From: a bacterium
GTDB lineage: Bacteria > Bacteroidota > Rhodothermia > Rhodothermales > UBA10348
NCBI GenBank assembly: GCA_013204185.1
Contig: JABMOI010000010.1
Location: 1 to 33,996, forward strand
Direction of reading: 5' to 3'
Length of the DNA: 33,996 bases
Shown here: positions 1 through 8,080 of the stretch, in pieces
Layout: every line of letters begins with the position of its first letter
Numbering within the stretch: position 1 is the first letter of the stretch
Notes under the pieces: model-generated
Databases searched by the model: none
What the model saw: only the letters and a program-made list of their open reading frames with translations
Told to the model about the DNA's origin: nothing
Translations under genes and position numbers: made by a program

Positions 1-37
1 CCGGGCGGCCCTCTATTCCTTCACCGAGAAGGACTGT

Positions 38-1966
38 TTATTTGGGCGAAGTCGTTCCATCCATTTGGACAACCACGTTTCTCAGTTTAGATGTCCCTGA
101 TAGACGCCTTGCCACAGGAGATCCAGACTGCATGTCAAATTCAGAAAACATGCTCTTTAATTTTTTTAAGATGGTGGAGTTGTAATTGATGGAGCTGTCG
201 TCCTCCATTACGAACTGCGTTACCTTTTTCACTTTGTTGCCCGTTGTATCATCTGAGCAAGATCCATTTGGCGTCCAAAATTTTGAACTCGCCTTGTTCT
301 TGGTGGATTTCTGATACTGGCGTGAGCCCCATTTTTTACTTCGTTCCCACGCATCGGTATACGAATCATTGTCGTCCTCGCTTGCGCATTCTGGAGAATC
401 TCCAGCGTACACATCGCCTTTGGGATTAACCCACTGAGTTTCAGCAGAAGCTACTGCGCCCACACATTTGTCAGTACCCTTGGCGTGGTGATATACACTC
501 ACTTCATATACCAGACCGGAATTGTTTCCGAGGTTTGTTTCTCCCGCTTTGTATCCAGAAGCACTCGTGTCTATGACTCTGAGGGTAAACGCTCCATTTC
601 GAGTATCTGGCTGATCCTGGACGCTGCTTGGGCTAGAGGGTACAAGGGCACAAAGTGAAGTAAACGAAAATTTGATGCTCGACAAAATCCGTGGATCTAG
701 CGTAAGAGAAATCGGTGAGGTCATGGCCCCAGAATGCTCCGCGGATCCCACTTTAATGCTGTAAGTCCCTGCCGTATTGGCGGTATTGAATGTCTGAATT
801 TCTACTTCGGTCAAATTCAATGGACCCATGAGCTGATCCCAGCAAAGCCCACCGCTTTTACATCCGGAATTCAGGACTTCCAATACGGTCGTGTCGTATT
901 TGTCGTCGTAAGCATGCTGATGATACAATTCCCTGGAACTCTGTTCTTCACCAAACACGTCCACGTCAAAGTGACCACCCAGAAGCCCTTTATCATTACT
1001 GTCTGCTTTGACATCGTCGACTTCAGTAATGGAATCGATTCCATCAATGACTACAGCACCTGAAATAGAGCTTTCATCTACCATCTCAAATACTGACTTC
1101 GAACCAGCAACGAAAACCAAGCCGTTCCAAGCCGCATTGCCTTCAAATGTCAAATCACCCTCGACCAAAAGAACACCATAACCGACGAACCCTTTTTGAA
1201 GCGTTACATCGCCTTTGCTATGAAATACGACGGGAGTAGAACCATTTCCCATGATTGAAGAACCGTTCCCACTAGCATAGTCCGACGAACTTTTTTTAGA
1301 GTATTTCCCTTTCGCCCAGTCTTTGCTCTTCCAATCTCTCTCGGTTAAGTAAAGCTTATTGGTGCCTTCGTACGCTTCAATTTTCGCGCGCAGCGCAGCA
1401 ACACCAATATTCAATTCTTCGTGCACAATATCCCCATCTCCCCCAACGCCGACAATTTGACTGGATGCCATTTCCGAGAGGAATGCATCCTTGGTTACAG
1501 CCCAAATGGTCCGTACGGCATGCGATGACGTTCCTCCTGGGTCCGTCCCACTAATCGAATAATCGTTTTTCAATGTTACCGAGTTAATGGGGGCCGAAAT
1601 GGTCACGGCATCGAGTACGTTGGCTCCTGTTTTCGAAACATTTCCTACAATTTCGTACTCGTGGTCGCCATATTTCCCAACAACAACTACCGATACGGAT
1701 CCGTCTTCCGAATCCTCGGCCATCATATCGAATTTGGCCTTACCTAATTCGACGTCCTTTGTGTTAGTCCGATATCCTTCGAAATCGCGCTTTACCTTTC
1801 CAACTAGGAGGTTAAACGCAGAGGCCGCAGCTTCTCGCGCTAGGACTTCCGACTTGTATTCTGTTTCATTTGTAGCCTGCTCGAGCTTTCTTTCGCTCTG
1901 TGTGGCGTACATAGCTGTCCCTGCGAGCGTGCTCAGCATAACAAAGACTAGTATTCCTTTTCCCAT
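38..1966 (-). CDS. PilX-like pilus-associated envelope protein
   Basis: A 642-residue protein anchored by one N-terminal hydrophobic helix (about residues 4-20, GILVFVMLSTLAG), followed by a polar helical stretch (about 22-62) and a large, mostly beta exported part. Residues about 263-308 (VLLVEGDLTFEGNAAWNGLVFV and on) match a pattern I recall from PilX N-terminal and related pilus proteins, where a 'GDLT.EGN..W.GLV.V' strand repeat precedes a beta-solenoid-like stretch. It is the last of three same-strand genes of similar build, about 100 bases downstream of the 191-residue gene. There is no canonical G-F-T-L-x-E prepilin peptidase site, so processing is unclear. Cysteines in the C-terminal half suggest disulphides outside the cytoplasm. 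The pilus assignment is an inference; a generic surface adhesin is the alternative. Confidence 0.6.
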   Translation of the reverse strand: MGKGILVFVMLSTLAGTAMYATQSERKLEQATNETEYKSEVLAREAAASAFNLLVGKVKRDFEGYRTNTKDVELGKAKFDMMAEDSEDGSVSVVVVGKYGDHEYEIVGNVSKTGANVLDAVTISAPINSVTLKNDYSISGTDPGGTSSHAVRTIWAVTKDAFLSEMASSQIVGVGGDGDIVHEELNIGVAALRAKIEAYEGTNKLYLTERDWKSKDWAKGKYSKKSSSDYASGNGSSIMGNGSTPVVFHSKGDVTLQKGFVGYGVLLVEGDLTFEGNAAWNGLVFVAGSKSVFEMVDESSISGAVVIDGIDSITEVDDVKADSNDKGLLGGHFDVDVFGEEQSSRELYHQHAYDDKYDTTVLEVLNSGCKSGGLCWDQLMGPLNLTEVEIQTFNTANTAGTYSIKVGSAEHSGAMTSPISLTLDPRILSSIKFSFTSLCALVPSSPSSVQDQPDTRNGAFTLRVIDTSASGYKAGETNLGNNSGLVYEVSVYHHAKGTDKCVGAVASAETQWVNPKGDVYAGDSPECASEDDNDSYTDAWERSKKWGSRQYQKSTKNKASSKFWTPNGSCSDDTTGNKVKKVTQFVMEDDSSINYNSTILKKLKSMFSEFDMQSGSPVARRLSGTSKLRNVVVQMDGTTSPK

Positions 1967-2068
1967 TTCGATGGCCCTGTTTAAGGGGTATTAGTAGACA
2001 CATCACTAGCTTGTATCGGATGGCAGACACAGGATCTTAAGCGTCAACGACTTTTTTCCGAAACGAAA

Positions 2069-2644
2069 TTAGACGCCCAAATTCATTGGCCGTAGCGTGA
2101 TGCCCCAAAAGGTTCGATGCAAATAGGAATCGTCAGGGTCGCCGTATGGATACACTGTTACCGCTCTAAGGCGGAGCAACCGTGCGTTTGCAGGGGTCGT
2201 CGTGACGGCTCCCGTTTCAGTTAACATGGTAATCTCAAAGTGCGAAAGCGTGGACGATCCCCCGCCAGAGGCCACTCCGTTTTCAGATCTGTTGAATTGG
2301 TACAACTGAACCCAGTCATCTTTAAACTGCACTGAATCTTGTTCGGTGAGGGTATAAGAAACCAACATATCCGTCCCCGAATCATCCTGCCGCCAGAATG
2401 AGAAGGCCGTAGTCATGCCATCCGAGTTGGTTGAGGCGCTTTGAATTGTATCCTCTGTCCCATCCCCAATGAGCAAAAGCTCATCTTCGAGATAGTCGAC
2501 CATTTCTAACGTCGACTTTTTCGCGATTGAAGCAATGGTTTGTTCGGTTGTGGCACGTTGCGCATTGAATTGTGTTGATAAGATCAACAACAATACCGCA
2601 CTCGATATGATGACCGCCGATAAATGATCAAGAATGACTTGCAT
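2069..2644 (-). CDS. PilW-like minor pilin candidate, membrane-anchored
   Basis: A 191-residue protein with a single N-terminal membrane helix (about residues 7-25, HLSAVIISSAVLLLILSTQF) running straight into a polar helix (about 26-60), then a small beta-rich domain. That is the shape of type IV pilins and pseudopilins. The end of the 129-residue gene upstream is only 3 bases away, so the two are almost certainly co-transcribed and probably translationally coupled. No G-F-T-L-x-E motif or charged leader is visible, so this would be a non-canonical pilin if it is one. The domain FWGITLRPMNLGV closes the protein. I do not recognise a named family. Confidence 0.6.
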   Translation of the reverse strand: MQVILDHLSAVIISSAVLLLILSTQFNAQRATTEQTIASIAKKSTLEMVDYLEDELLLIGDGTEDTIQSASTNSDGMTTAFSFWRQDDSGTDMLVSYTLTEQDSVQFKDDWVQLYQFNRSENGVASGGGSSTLSHFEITMLTETGAVTTTPANARLLRLRAVTVYPYGDPDDSYLHRTFWGITLRPMNLGV

Positions 2645-2647
2645 GGA

Positions 2648-3037
2648 TTAGTCACTAAATAGTCTAGAATGCTGAACGAGGGGCACCAAGAATTTTTCCT
2701 GGGTTGCGCGGATGGTTACTTCTTTTTGATTGGTCTCAACTTCAGAGGGCTGGCCATCTTCGTCCACAAATTGGACTTCAACTATGAGAGTAAAAGCAAT
2801 ACTCATGTCTCCCACTGTAAATGAGCGGTCCAACTCATCCCCATCCCAGTTTTCAAGATCCTCATAGTCCGTTCCGAGATCCAAAAGCTCCATTTGCTCC
2901 AAAACTACAGCGTTTGCCATGAGCTCATATTCGCTTCGAATCACATTATCAAACGAGCCGATTCGGCTATTCATTTGATTGAATGCCGCCAATGAAGCTA
3001 TCAGCATTGCTAAAAAAGCCATCAAACTTTGTGGCAT
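2648..3037 (-). CDS. PilV-like minor pilin candidate, membrane-anchored
   Basis: A 129-residue protein beginning with a short hydrophobic helix (residues about 4-19, SLMAFLAMLIASLAAF) followed by an amphipathic helix (about 20-55) and an acidic beta domain. It is the first gene of the minus-strand trio and starts next to the divergent spacer, so its promoter should lie within 3038-3422. The helix-then-beta architecture and the two neighbours of the same design suggest one multi-subunit surface structure. As with the neighbours, the prepilin signature is missing. The function is not identified from sequence. Confidence 0.55.
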   Translation of the reverse strand: MPQSLMAFLAMLIASLAAFNQMNSRIGSFDNVIRSEYELMANAVVLEQMELLDLGTDYEDLENWDGDELDRSFTVGDMSIAFTLIVEVQFVDEDGQPSEVETNQKEVTIRATQEKFLVPLVQHSRLFSD

Positions 3038-3252
3038 GGTCGCTTTTGTAAAATTGACTGGTTATGTCTTGGTCCTTTCAAGGGTCAGTATCGGCGAGAA
3101 TGGGGCAATAATTAAGAAGGCAACATTCGTTTGTATGCCGTGCTTAATAACGAAGTACGCGCAGTCGATGATAGGAAGTAGGGATTCGGACCAGCATGGT
3201 CTTCCCTTTCACATTGTTGGAATGATGGAAGCTCCATCTTCTAACACGAGCT

Positions 3253-3312
3253 GTGAGTCACACGTAACCAGGCAGGGCATTTGAGGGGGTGCACTGCCTG
3301 GTTGTGGCTCAC
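3253..3312. repeat. Imperfect inverted repeat (hairpin)
   Basis: The arms are 3253-3275 and 3294-3312 around an 18-base loop. They pair over 18 Watson-Crick positions plus one T/C mismatch that would be a G-U wobble in one RNA strand, with a 4-base bulge (CGTA) in the left arm. The uninterrupted core is ACCAGGCAG/CTGCCTGGT. No T-run follows on either side, so it is not a classical intrinsic terminator; it may be a REP-like palindrome or a regulatory structure. Confidence 0.6.
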
Positions 3313-3314
3313 CC

Positions 3315-3357
3315 GGTTGTTGGATTGCCGGGTTGTTGGATCGAGATGGCGTTGGAT
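3315..3357. repeat. Short direct repeats GGTTGTTGGAT
   Basis: Two identical 11-base copies start at 3315 and 3331 (16-base period), followed by the truncated copy GTTGGAT at 3351. They lie next to the inverted repeat and 66 bases upstream of the M28 peptidase start. They could be binding sites or a low-complexity remnant. Confidence 0.4.
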
Positions 3358-3422
3358 CGCGATCCAGATTTTCGTAGCCTAGGAGAAACCACATCATCTC
3401 CAGCTCCTTCTACTCCTCTGCC

Positions 3423-4787
3423 ATGCGATTCCTTGTTTCACTGCTTGCCCTCTTTCTCTTGTTTTCGGTCGATTTAAAGGCCCAGAACGTTCAAACGACG
3501 GATGCGCGGATGTACGACATCGTTGCAGCGTCTTCAAAAGAACGCTTAGAACGAGATATTCGCACCTTGGCTGACTTTGGCACGCGGAATACCTTTTCAG
3601 ACACGACGTCCAGTTCCCGAGGCATTGGAGCGGCTCGAAGGTGGATTTTCAAGGAGTTTGAGGCCATTTCTTCTCAATGTGGTGGTTGCCTTGAGGTCTC
3701 ATTCCAGCGCTCCCTCATCGAAAAAGGTTCCAGTTCGAGAGCAAACGAAGACGTATGGGTGGTGAACGTACTCGCGGTGCAGCGGGGAAGCCTCTATCCG
3801 AATCGGTACGTCATTATGAGTGGAGACATTGACTCCCGCAACTCAGATGGGTCCGATGGCGTGGGAGACGCCCCGGGCGCAAACGACAATGCGTCGGGCA
3901 TGGCCGGGACCATTGAAGCCGCCCGTTTGCTTTCGGCCTACTCCTTCCCCACCTCCATCATTTATATGGGGCTTTCAGGGGAAGAGCAAGGGCTCTGGGG
4001 CGGGCAGCACATTGCTTCGCTTGCAAAAGCCGAAGGCTGGGACATTGTTGGTGTGTTGAACAACGACATGATTGGCAACATTGAAGGAGTCGATGGGGTC
4101 ATTGACAACTCGTCCTTTCGTGTCTTTTCAGAGCCAACACCTGTTACAGAATCTGATCAAGCACGCGCCTCCAGGCGGTTTGAAGGCGGCGAAGTAGACG
4201 GCGTTTCGAGGCAGCTTGCACGGTATGTGGAGCGCATGACTCAGACCTATTTCACGAATCTCAACGCCAAAATGATCTACCGCTTGGACAGATACGGGCG
4301 CGGCGGGCACCACAGGCCATTCAACGACGCGGGATTCCCCGGTATCCGCATCATGGAAACGCACGAAAACTATGTCCGGCAACACCAAAATATTAGAGTG
4401 GAGAACGGCGTTGCCTACGGGGACGTGATCGAAGGGGTCAATTTCGATTATGCATCGAAATTGACCGCAGTGAACGCCATTTCCTTGGCAGGATTGGCGT
4501 GGGCGCCTCCAGAGCCGGATCAGGTTCGAATTGGTGGAGCCGTACAGCCTTCTACACGGTTGCAATGGGATGCTGTCGAGGATCCGAACTTAGTGGGATA
4601 TAAAATCTACTGGCGAGACACAACGTCCCCGCAATGGGAGCACTTTCGGTTTGTAGACAAATCTGTGACCGATTTCACGCTCGAAGGAATGGTCATAGAC
4701 AACTACTTGTACGGAGTTGCCTCGGTGGGAGCCGATGGCAATGAAAGCGTTGTCGTATTTCCGTCCGGGCGGCTACGGCGCCAGTAA
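3423..4787 (+). CDS. Secreted M28-family zinc metallopeptidase with C-terminal Fn3-like domain
   Basis: A 454-residue exported peptidase. Residues 1-20 are a signal peptide (MRFLVSLLALFLLFSVDLKA). The M28 fold shows the expected second-half ligands: bridging Asp155 in GANDNASG, the Glu187-Glu188 pair in GEEQGLWGG (general base and ligand), Asp215 in NNDMIGN, and the last His in RGGHHRPFNDAGFPGIR. The first ligand site, normally His-x-Asp, reads GDIDSR, so His is replaced by Asp135. After about residue 355 there is a fibronectin III-like module (YKIYWRD to ASVGADGNES). The family releases N-terminal amino acids from peptides; the substrate here is unknown. The gene is convergent with the PP2C gene, with only 6 bases between stops. 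The start is ATG with no obvious Shine-Dalgarno site. Confidence 0.85.
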   Translation: MRFLVSLLALFLLFSVDLKAQNVQTTDARMYDIVAASSKERLERDIRTLADFGTRNTFSDTTSSSRGIGAARRWIFKEFEAISSQCGGCLEVSFQRSLIEKGSSSRANEDVWVVNVLAVQRGSLYPNRYVIMSGDIDSRNSDGSDGVGDAPGANDNASGMAGTIEAARLLSAYSFPTSIIYMGLSGEEQGLWGGQHIASLAKAEGWDIVGVLNNDMIGNIEGVDGVIDNSSFRVFSEPTPVTESDQARASRRFEGGEVDGVSRQLARYVERMTQTYFTNLNAKMIYRLDRYGRGGHHRPFNDAGFPGIRIMETHENYVRQHQNIRVENGVAYGDVIEGVNFDYASKLTAVNAISLAGLAWAPPEPDQVRIGGAVQPSTRLQWDAVEDPNLVGYKIYWRDTTSPQWEHFRFVDKSVTDFTLEGMVIDNYLYGVASVGADGNESVVVFPSGRLRRQ

Positions 4788-4793
4788 ACGCGC

Positions 4794-6524
4794 TCAGCTA
4801 ATGCGCTTCACCACAATCATGGTGAGGTCGTCCGACAGCACAGGAGCGTGATCTGTGAATTCTTTTATGGCGTCGTGAACGTCTTTGAGGATATCTTCGG
4901 CAGACTTGCCCCTATTGCTGACTAGAAGTGGCTCCAGTCGTTCTTCTCCCCACTCCTCGCCTTCTGGGCTCATTGCTTCAGTCACACCATCCGTGAACAT
5001 GCAGATGACATCGCCTACTCCCAGCGTGACGGTGCCGCTGGCATACGGCATTCCGGCTATCACGCCTAGTAAGAGCCCACCTTCTTCCAACAACTCAAAC
5101 GAGCCATCGGCATGAACCAAGGTAGGCGGGTTGTGACCCGCGTTCACGTATTTAAAAGATGCGTCTCGACGGTCATAAACACCGTGGAAATAGGTAATAA
5201 ACTTGTCGTACCCCGTATTTTCCGTAATGACACGGTTCATGTGAGCCGTGCCTATTTCTAGGCTAATATCCAGTGGTACTAAGATGCGAAGGCACGCCTG
5301 GAGGTTGGACATGAGAAGAGACGCTGGCACTCCTTTCCCCGTAACATCGGCTATTGCGTACAAGATGCGGTCTTTATCCAGCGGAATGGCGTCAAAATAG
5401 TCTCCCGCGACGTGCCGGCTCGGAAGCGCAAGACTCGCAGTTTCCAACCCTTCAAAAACAGGCAAACTAGAAGGTTGAAGGCGCTCCTGAATTTCTCTGG
5501 CTAGCCTCATCTCTTCTTCGAGGCGCTCTTTCTCTATTTGCTCATCTACGAGATACGAATTTTGAAGAGACACAAAGGCCAAGTTTCCGAGCGCGTACAA
5601 GAACTCGATGTCGTCTGGTTGATAAGGTTGGCCTGTCATTTTCGAGCCAAGGCACAACAGCGCTCCAACTTTATTCTGTTGGCGAATAGGTAAGACGAGT
5701 GAAAACCCTTTTTCTTTTAGAATAGCACATCCTTTGGGCGCATTATCGTCTTCCAACAACACCATTTCTTCTACACTACACAGCGCATCAATCACTTCGG
5801 ATGTCAATTCTGCTTTGGTAATCCCCTTTGAAGTGACCACGTGAACTCCTGATTCGTTGGTCGTGTCTTCAGAAATGCTGCGAATTAGGAATAGATGCTC
5901 GCGAACCAGCATTTGCCCCATCAAAGCGAAGGTCAACGTTTTAACCAGGCTCGCCCGATCCACTGTCGAGTTAAACTCCTGAGACAAGTCGAACAGGGTG
6001 TTAAGCTGCTGGATTTTGGAGTCGAGGTCCTTATTGGCCAGCTTGAGCTCCTCCACCATCAGTGAGTTATGAACTGCGGCTGAGGACATATTTACCAGCG
6101 AGGCCATGAACTCAAGTTCTTGTTCTTCGAAGGCCTGCCCAGTGAACTTTGAACCCAATCCAATAAGCCCAATCTCCCTGTGGCCGAACGCCACCGGAAA
6201 CACAAGACTCATTCCAAACGCCTTCAACTCTGCCGGGACTTTGTCGTCTTGCATGGTTTTCTCAAGATCGACACCTGTAAGCTTGAGATCCGCATTTTTC
6301 CCCATTCCCGCGATGCCTTTGACCGCTGCAACCGTGTAACCGGCTTTCAAGGGATCGTACAGAAGGGCGGCGCCTTTCGTGACAAGCAGCTTGCCCATGG
6401 CGGTCCGTAACAAATTGCTCAACACAAATTCAAGGTCGAGGGAAGAACTCAGCAATTGGCTGGTTTCGTAAATGGCCCTCAGGTCAAAACGATCGGTGCG
6501 GCGCGCGGAATTAGTATCAGGCAT
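4794..6524 (-). CDS. GAF-GAF-PP2C (RsbU/SpoIIE-type) serine phosphatase
   Basis: A 576-residue soluble regulator. Two GAF sensory domains can be read, at about 20-155 and 180-325, the second flanked by coiled-coil stretches (about 155-180 and 325-355) ending in the typical linker LAREIQERLQPSSLP. The C-terminal PP2C-like domain (about 360-575) carries the metal-binding motifs GDYFD, ADVTGKGVPA, FTDGVTEAM and SDDLTMIVVK. Such proteins dephosphorylate anti-anti-sigma factors in partner-switching circuits that control sigma factors or envelope responses. No anti-sigma or STAS partner gene is visible in this window. It follows the YfcE-type gene by 32 bases and is probably the last gene of that minus-strand run. 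Confidence 0.9.
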   Translation of the reverse strand: MPDTNSARRTDRFDLRAIYETSQLLSSSLDLEFVLSNLLRTAMGKLLVTKGAALLYDPLKAGYTVAAVKGIAGMGKNADLKLTGVDLEKTMQDDKVPAELKAFGMSLVFPVAFGHREIGLIGLGSKFTGQAFEEQELEFMASLVNMSSAAVHNSLMVEELKLANKDLDSKIQQLNTLFDLSQEFNSTVDRASLVKTLTFALMGQMLVREHLFLIRSISEDTTNESGVHVVTSKGITKAELTSEVIDALCSVEEMVLLEDDNAPKGCAILKEKGFSLVLPIRQQNKVGALLCLGSKMTGQPYQPDDIEFLYALGNLAFVSLQNSYLVDEQIEKERLEEEMRLAREIQERLQPSSLPVFEGLETASLALPSRHVAGDYFDAIPLDKDRILYAIADVTGKGVPASLLMSNLQACLRILVPLDISLEIGTAHMNRVITENTGYDKFITYFHGVYDRRDASFKYVNAGHNPPTLVHADGSFELLEEGGLLLGVIAGMPYASGTVTLGVGDVICMFTDGVTEAMSPEGEEWGEERLEPLLVSNRGKSAEDILKDVHDAIKEFTDHAPVLSDDLTMIVVKRIS

Positions 6525-6556
6525 AAGTATTCGATGGGTTTCAGAAATCCAATGTA

Positions 6557-7063
6557 CTAATCAAGATGCACGACTTCTGCTTGAATCGCTTTTTCATCTT
6601 CAATAATTAATCGAACCAGCGTTTTCACTTGATGAAAACCTTGCCTTCCGGCAGCGCCTGGATTGATAAACAGCATGCCCTTGAGCGACTTGACGCGCTC
6701 AATCTGAAGAATATGGCTGTGGCCACAAATAAAGACGTCTGGAGGCTCTGTTTTTAAGGCGGATCCCATGCCTCGCTGCCACGACCCCGGCTTTCCGGCT
6801 ATGTGGGTGACCCAAAACCGTACACCGGCAAATTTAAATACATTGTGCTCCGGGTACTCGTGCCTAATGTCCCACCCGTCAATATTGCCCCATACGGCAT
6901 GAACCGGCGCTAAAGGGCGAAGCGCATCGATTACGTCTATTGTGCCTACATCGCCCGCATGGATTATTAAATCCACATCGGAGAGGTAAGTAAAGAGATT
7001 GGGATGAACATATCCGTGGGTATCTGACAAAATACCCACAATCGTTTTCTTTGATTTGGTCAT
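6557..7063 (-). CDS. YfcE/MJ0936-type metallophosphodiesterase
   Basis: A 168-residue calcineurin-like phosphoesterase. All two-metal motifs are readable: SDTHG (Asp14, His16), HAGDV (Asp38), GNID (Asn60), His87 in THIAG, GHSH (His115, His117) and the INPGA strand. Length matches the family (about 155-180 residues). Members hydrolyse phosphodiesters in vitro, but the physiological substrate is generally unknown. The gene starts 4 bases after the end of the outer-membrane candidate gene and precedes the PP2C gene, so it is part of a minus-strand operon. No signal peptide, so it acts in the cytoplasm. Confidence 0.9.
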   Translation of the reverse strand: MTKSKKTIVGILSDTHGYVHPNLFTYLSDVDLIIHAGDVGTIDVIDALRPLAPVHAVWGNIDGWDIRHEYPEHNVFKFAGVRFWVTHIAGKPGSWQRGMGSALKTEPPDVFICGHSHILQIERVKSLKGMLFINPGAAGRQGFHQVKTLVRLIIEDEKAIQAEVVHLD

Positions 7064-7067
7064 GCGT

Positions 7068-8009
7068 TTATCGCAACATGAGCCGAAGCCCTAACCGAAC
7101 CTTGGCCTTGGGCCACTCGCCTTCGTTCGGGGCCCACTGCCTGAAAGGCACACTCAAGAACGGAGCAAACTGATAGGCTGGACGCTCAATTTCGATTCCT
7201 GAACGAATCCACAGAGCACCGCCTCGGTATTCTGTCACGCGACGAGCGTCACTAGCCCCTGAGGATACATTCCACTCAAGCATATCGTATGTACCGGCCT
7301 CAGCCATAAATGCTACAAATAGGTTGCTTCCGGCCGGATCGAATAAAATATTATGACTCCATGAGCCATGTATTTCCCACCCGCGAGCTCTTCCACGAAG
7401 GAGTTCATTTGAGGCGCCGGGCGCGGTCACAACGGGATCTCCTGGATCAATTAATATAGGGGCCGAGGGCACGATTTCCTGGAAGCCAATTTGTACTCTT
7501 CTGACTCCGAATGCGAAGTCCGCCGTTACGTTGGAGGACATGGGGGAAGTAAACAGAAACCCAAGATCAGCTTGAGGGAAACCGCTCCGACCATCAGAAG
7601 AAGGATCTAGAGCCAATCGAATGGCATAGTCGGTCCCTTCTTGGTGTTTTAAATACTTGAGCGTGATCCAACTAAGTCCTAGGGTTCGCCCAGCCGCATT
7701 GCCGGTGGCATCAACAAATGCCCCTAACTCCAGATGATCTGAGAGTTGATAGCCTACGTGCAAATTAAGTCCAATGGGATTTGCACCCACACTGGCAGCA
7801 ACCGCATTCGTTTCGTTTTGCAATAACCCGGGTGGGCGATACGAAAGCTCTGCCGTGATCGCGTATTGGTCGTAAAAAGTCCTAACTGCCGACTCACCTC
7901 TATAAAAGGGGTCGAACATATAAACCGGGCGCTGCGCTGAAGCAATTTGCACACCAAAACAGCACCATCCCCAAAAGCACACTCCAAACACGAGCATGCA
8001 TTTTAGCAT
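7068..8009 (-). CDS. Putative outer-membrane beta-barrel protein
   Basis: From ATG at 8009 the product is 313 residues with a signal peptide (MLKCMLVFGVCFWGWCCFGV then QIASAQ). The rest is alternating hydrophobic strands rich in aromatic residues and ends in a strand-like VRLGLRLMLR, typical of small outer-membrane barrels. I do not recognise a specific family. The open frame continues upstream to 8246, but that extension overlaps the well-supported LamG gene, so it was trimmed. ATGs at 8048 and 7997 are alternatives; 8048 would lengthen the positively charged region before the signal helix. It lies between the LamG/T9SS gene and the phosphodiesterase gene on the same strand. Confidence 0.7.
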   Translation of the reverse strand: MLKCMLVFGVCFWGWCCFGVQIASAQRPVYMFDPFYRGESAVRTFYDQYAITAELSYRPPGLLQNETNAVAASVGANPIGLNLHVGYQLSDHLELGAFVDATGNAAGRTLGLSWITLKYLKHQEGTDYAIRLALDPSSDGRSGFPQADLGFLFTSPMSSNVTADFAFGVRRVQIGFQEIVPSAPILIDPGDPVVTAPGASNELLRGRARGWEIHGSWSHNILFDPAGSNLFVAFMAEAGTYDMLEWNVSSGASDARRVTEYRGGALWIRSGIEIERPAYQFAPFLSVPFRQWAPNEGEWPKAKVRLGLRLMLR

Positions 8010-8080
8010 CTCGAAATGGAAACCGTGTGCCTTTGGCTTAAACAGCATCTTAGTTTTGTGCCTCGAAGTGAATTCCAACG

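Larger units (their letters stand above)
3038..3422. other. Gene-free divergent spacer
   Basis: This 385-base stretch separates the minus-strand pilin-like operon from the plus-strand M28 peptidase and should hold both promoters. I see no convincing gene in it. It contains a long imperfect inverted repeat at 3253-3312 and two copies of GGTTGTTGGAT (3315-3325 and 3331-3341) with a partial third copy GTTGGAT (3351-3357). A 62-codon minus-strand reading frame at 3209-3397 crosses all of these and looks spurious. Confidence 0.7.

Noticed and set aside
3209-3397. 62-codon minus-strand reading frame in the divergent spacer
   Set aside because: It runs across the inverted and direct repeats, is Pro/Gln-rich without any recognisable fold, and has no ribosome site.
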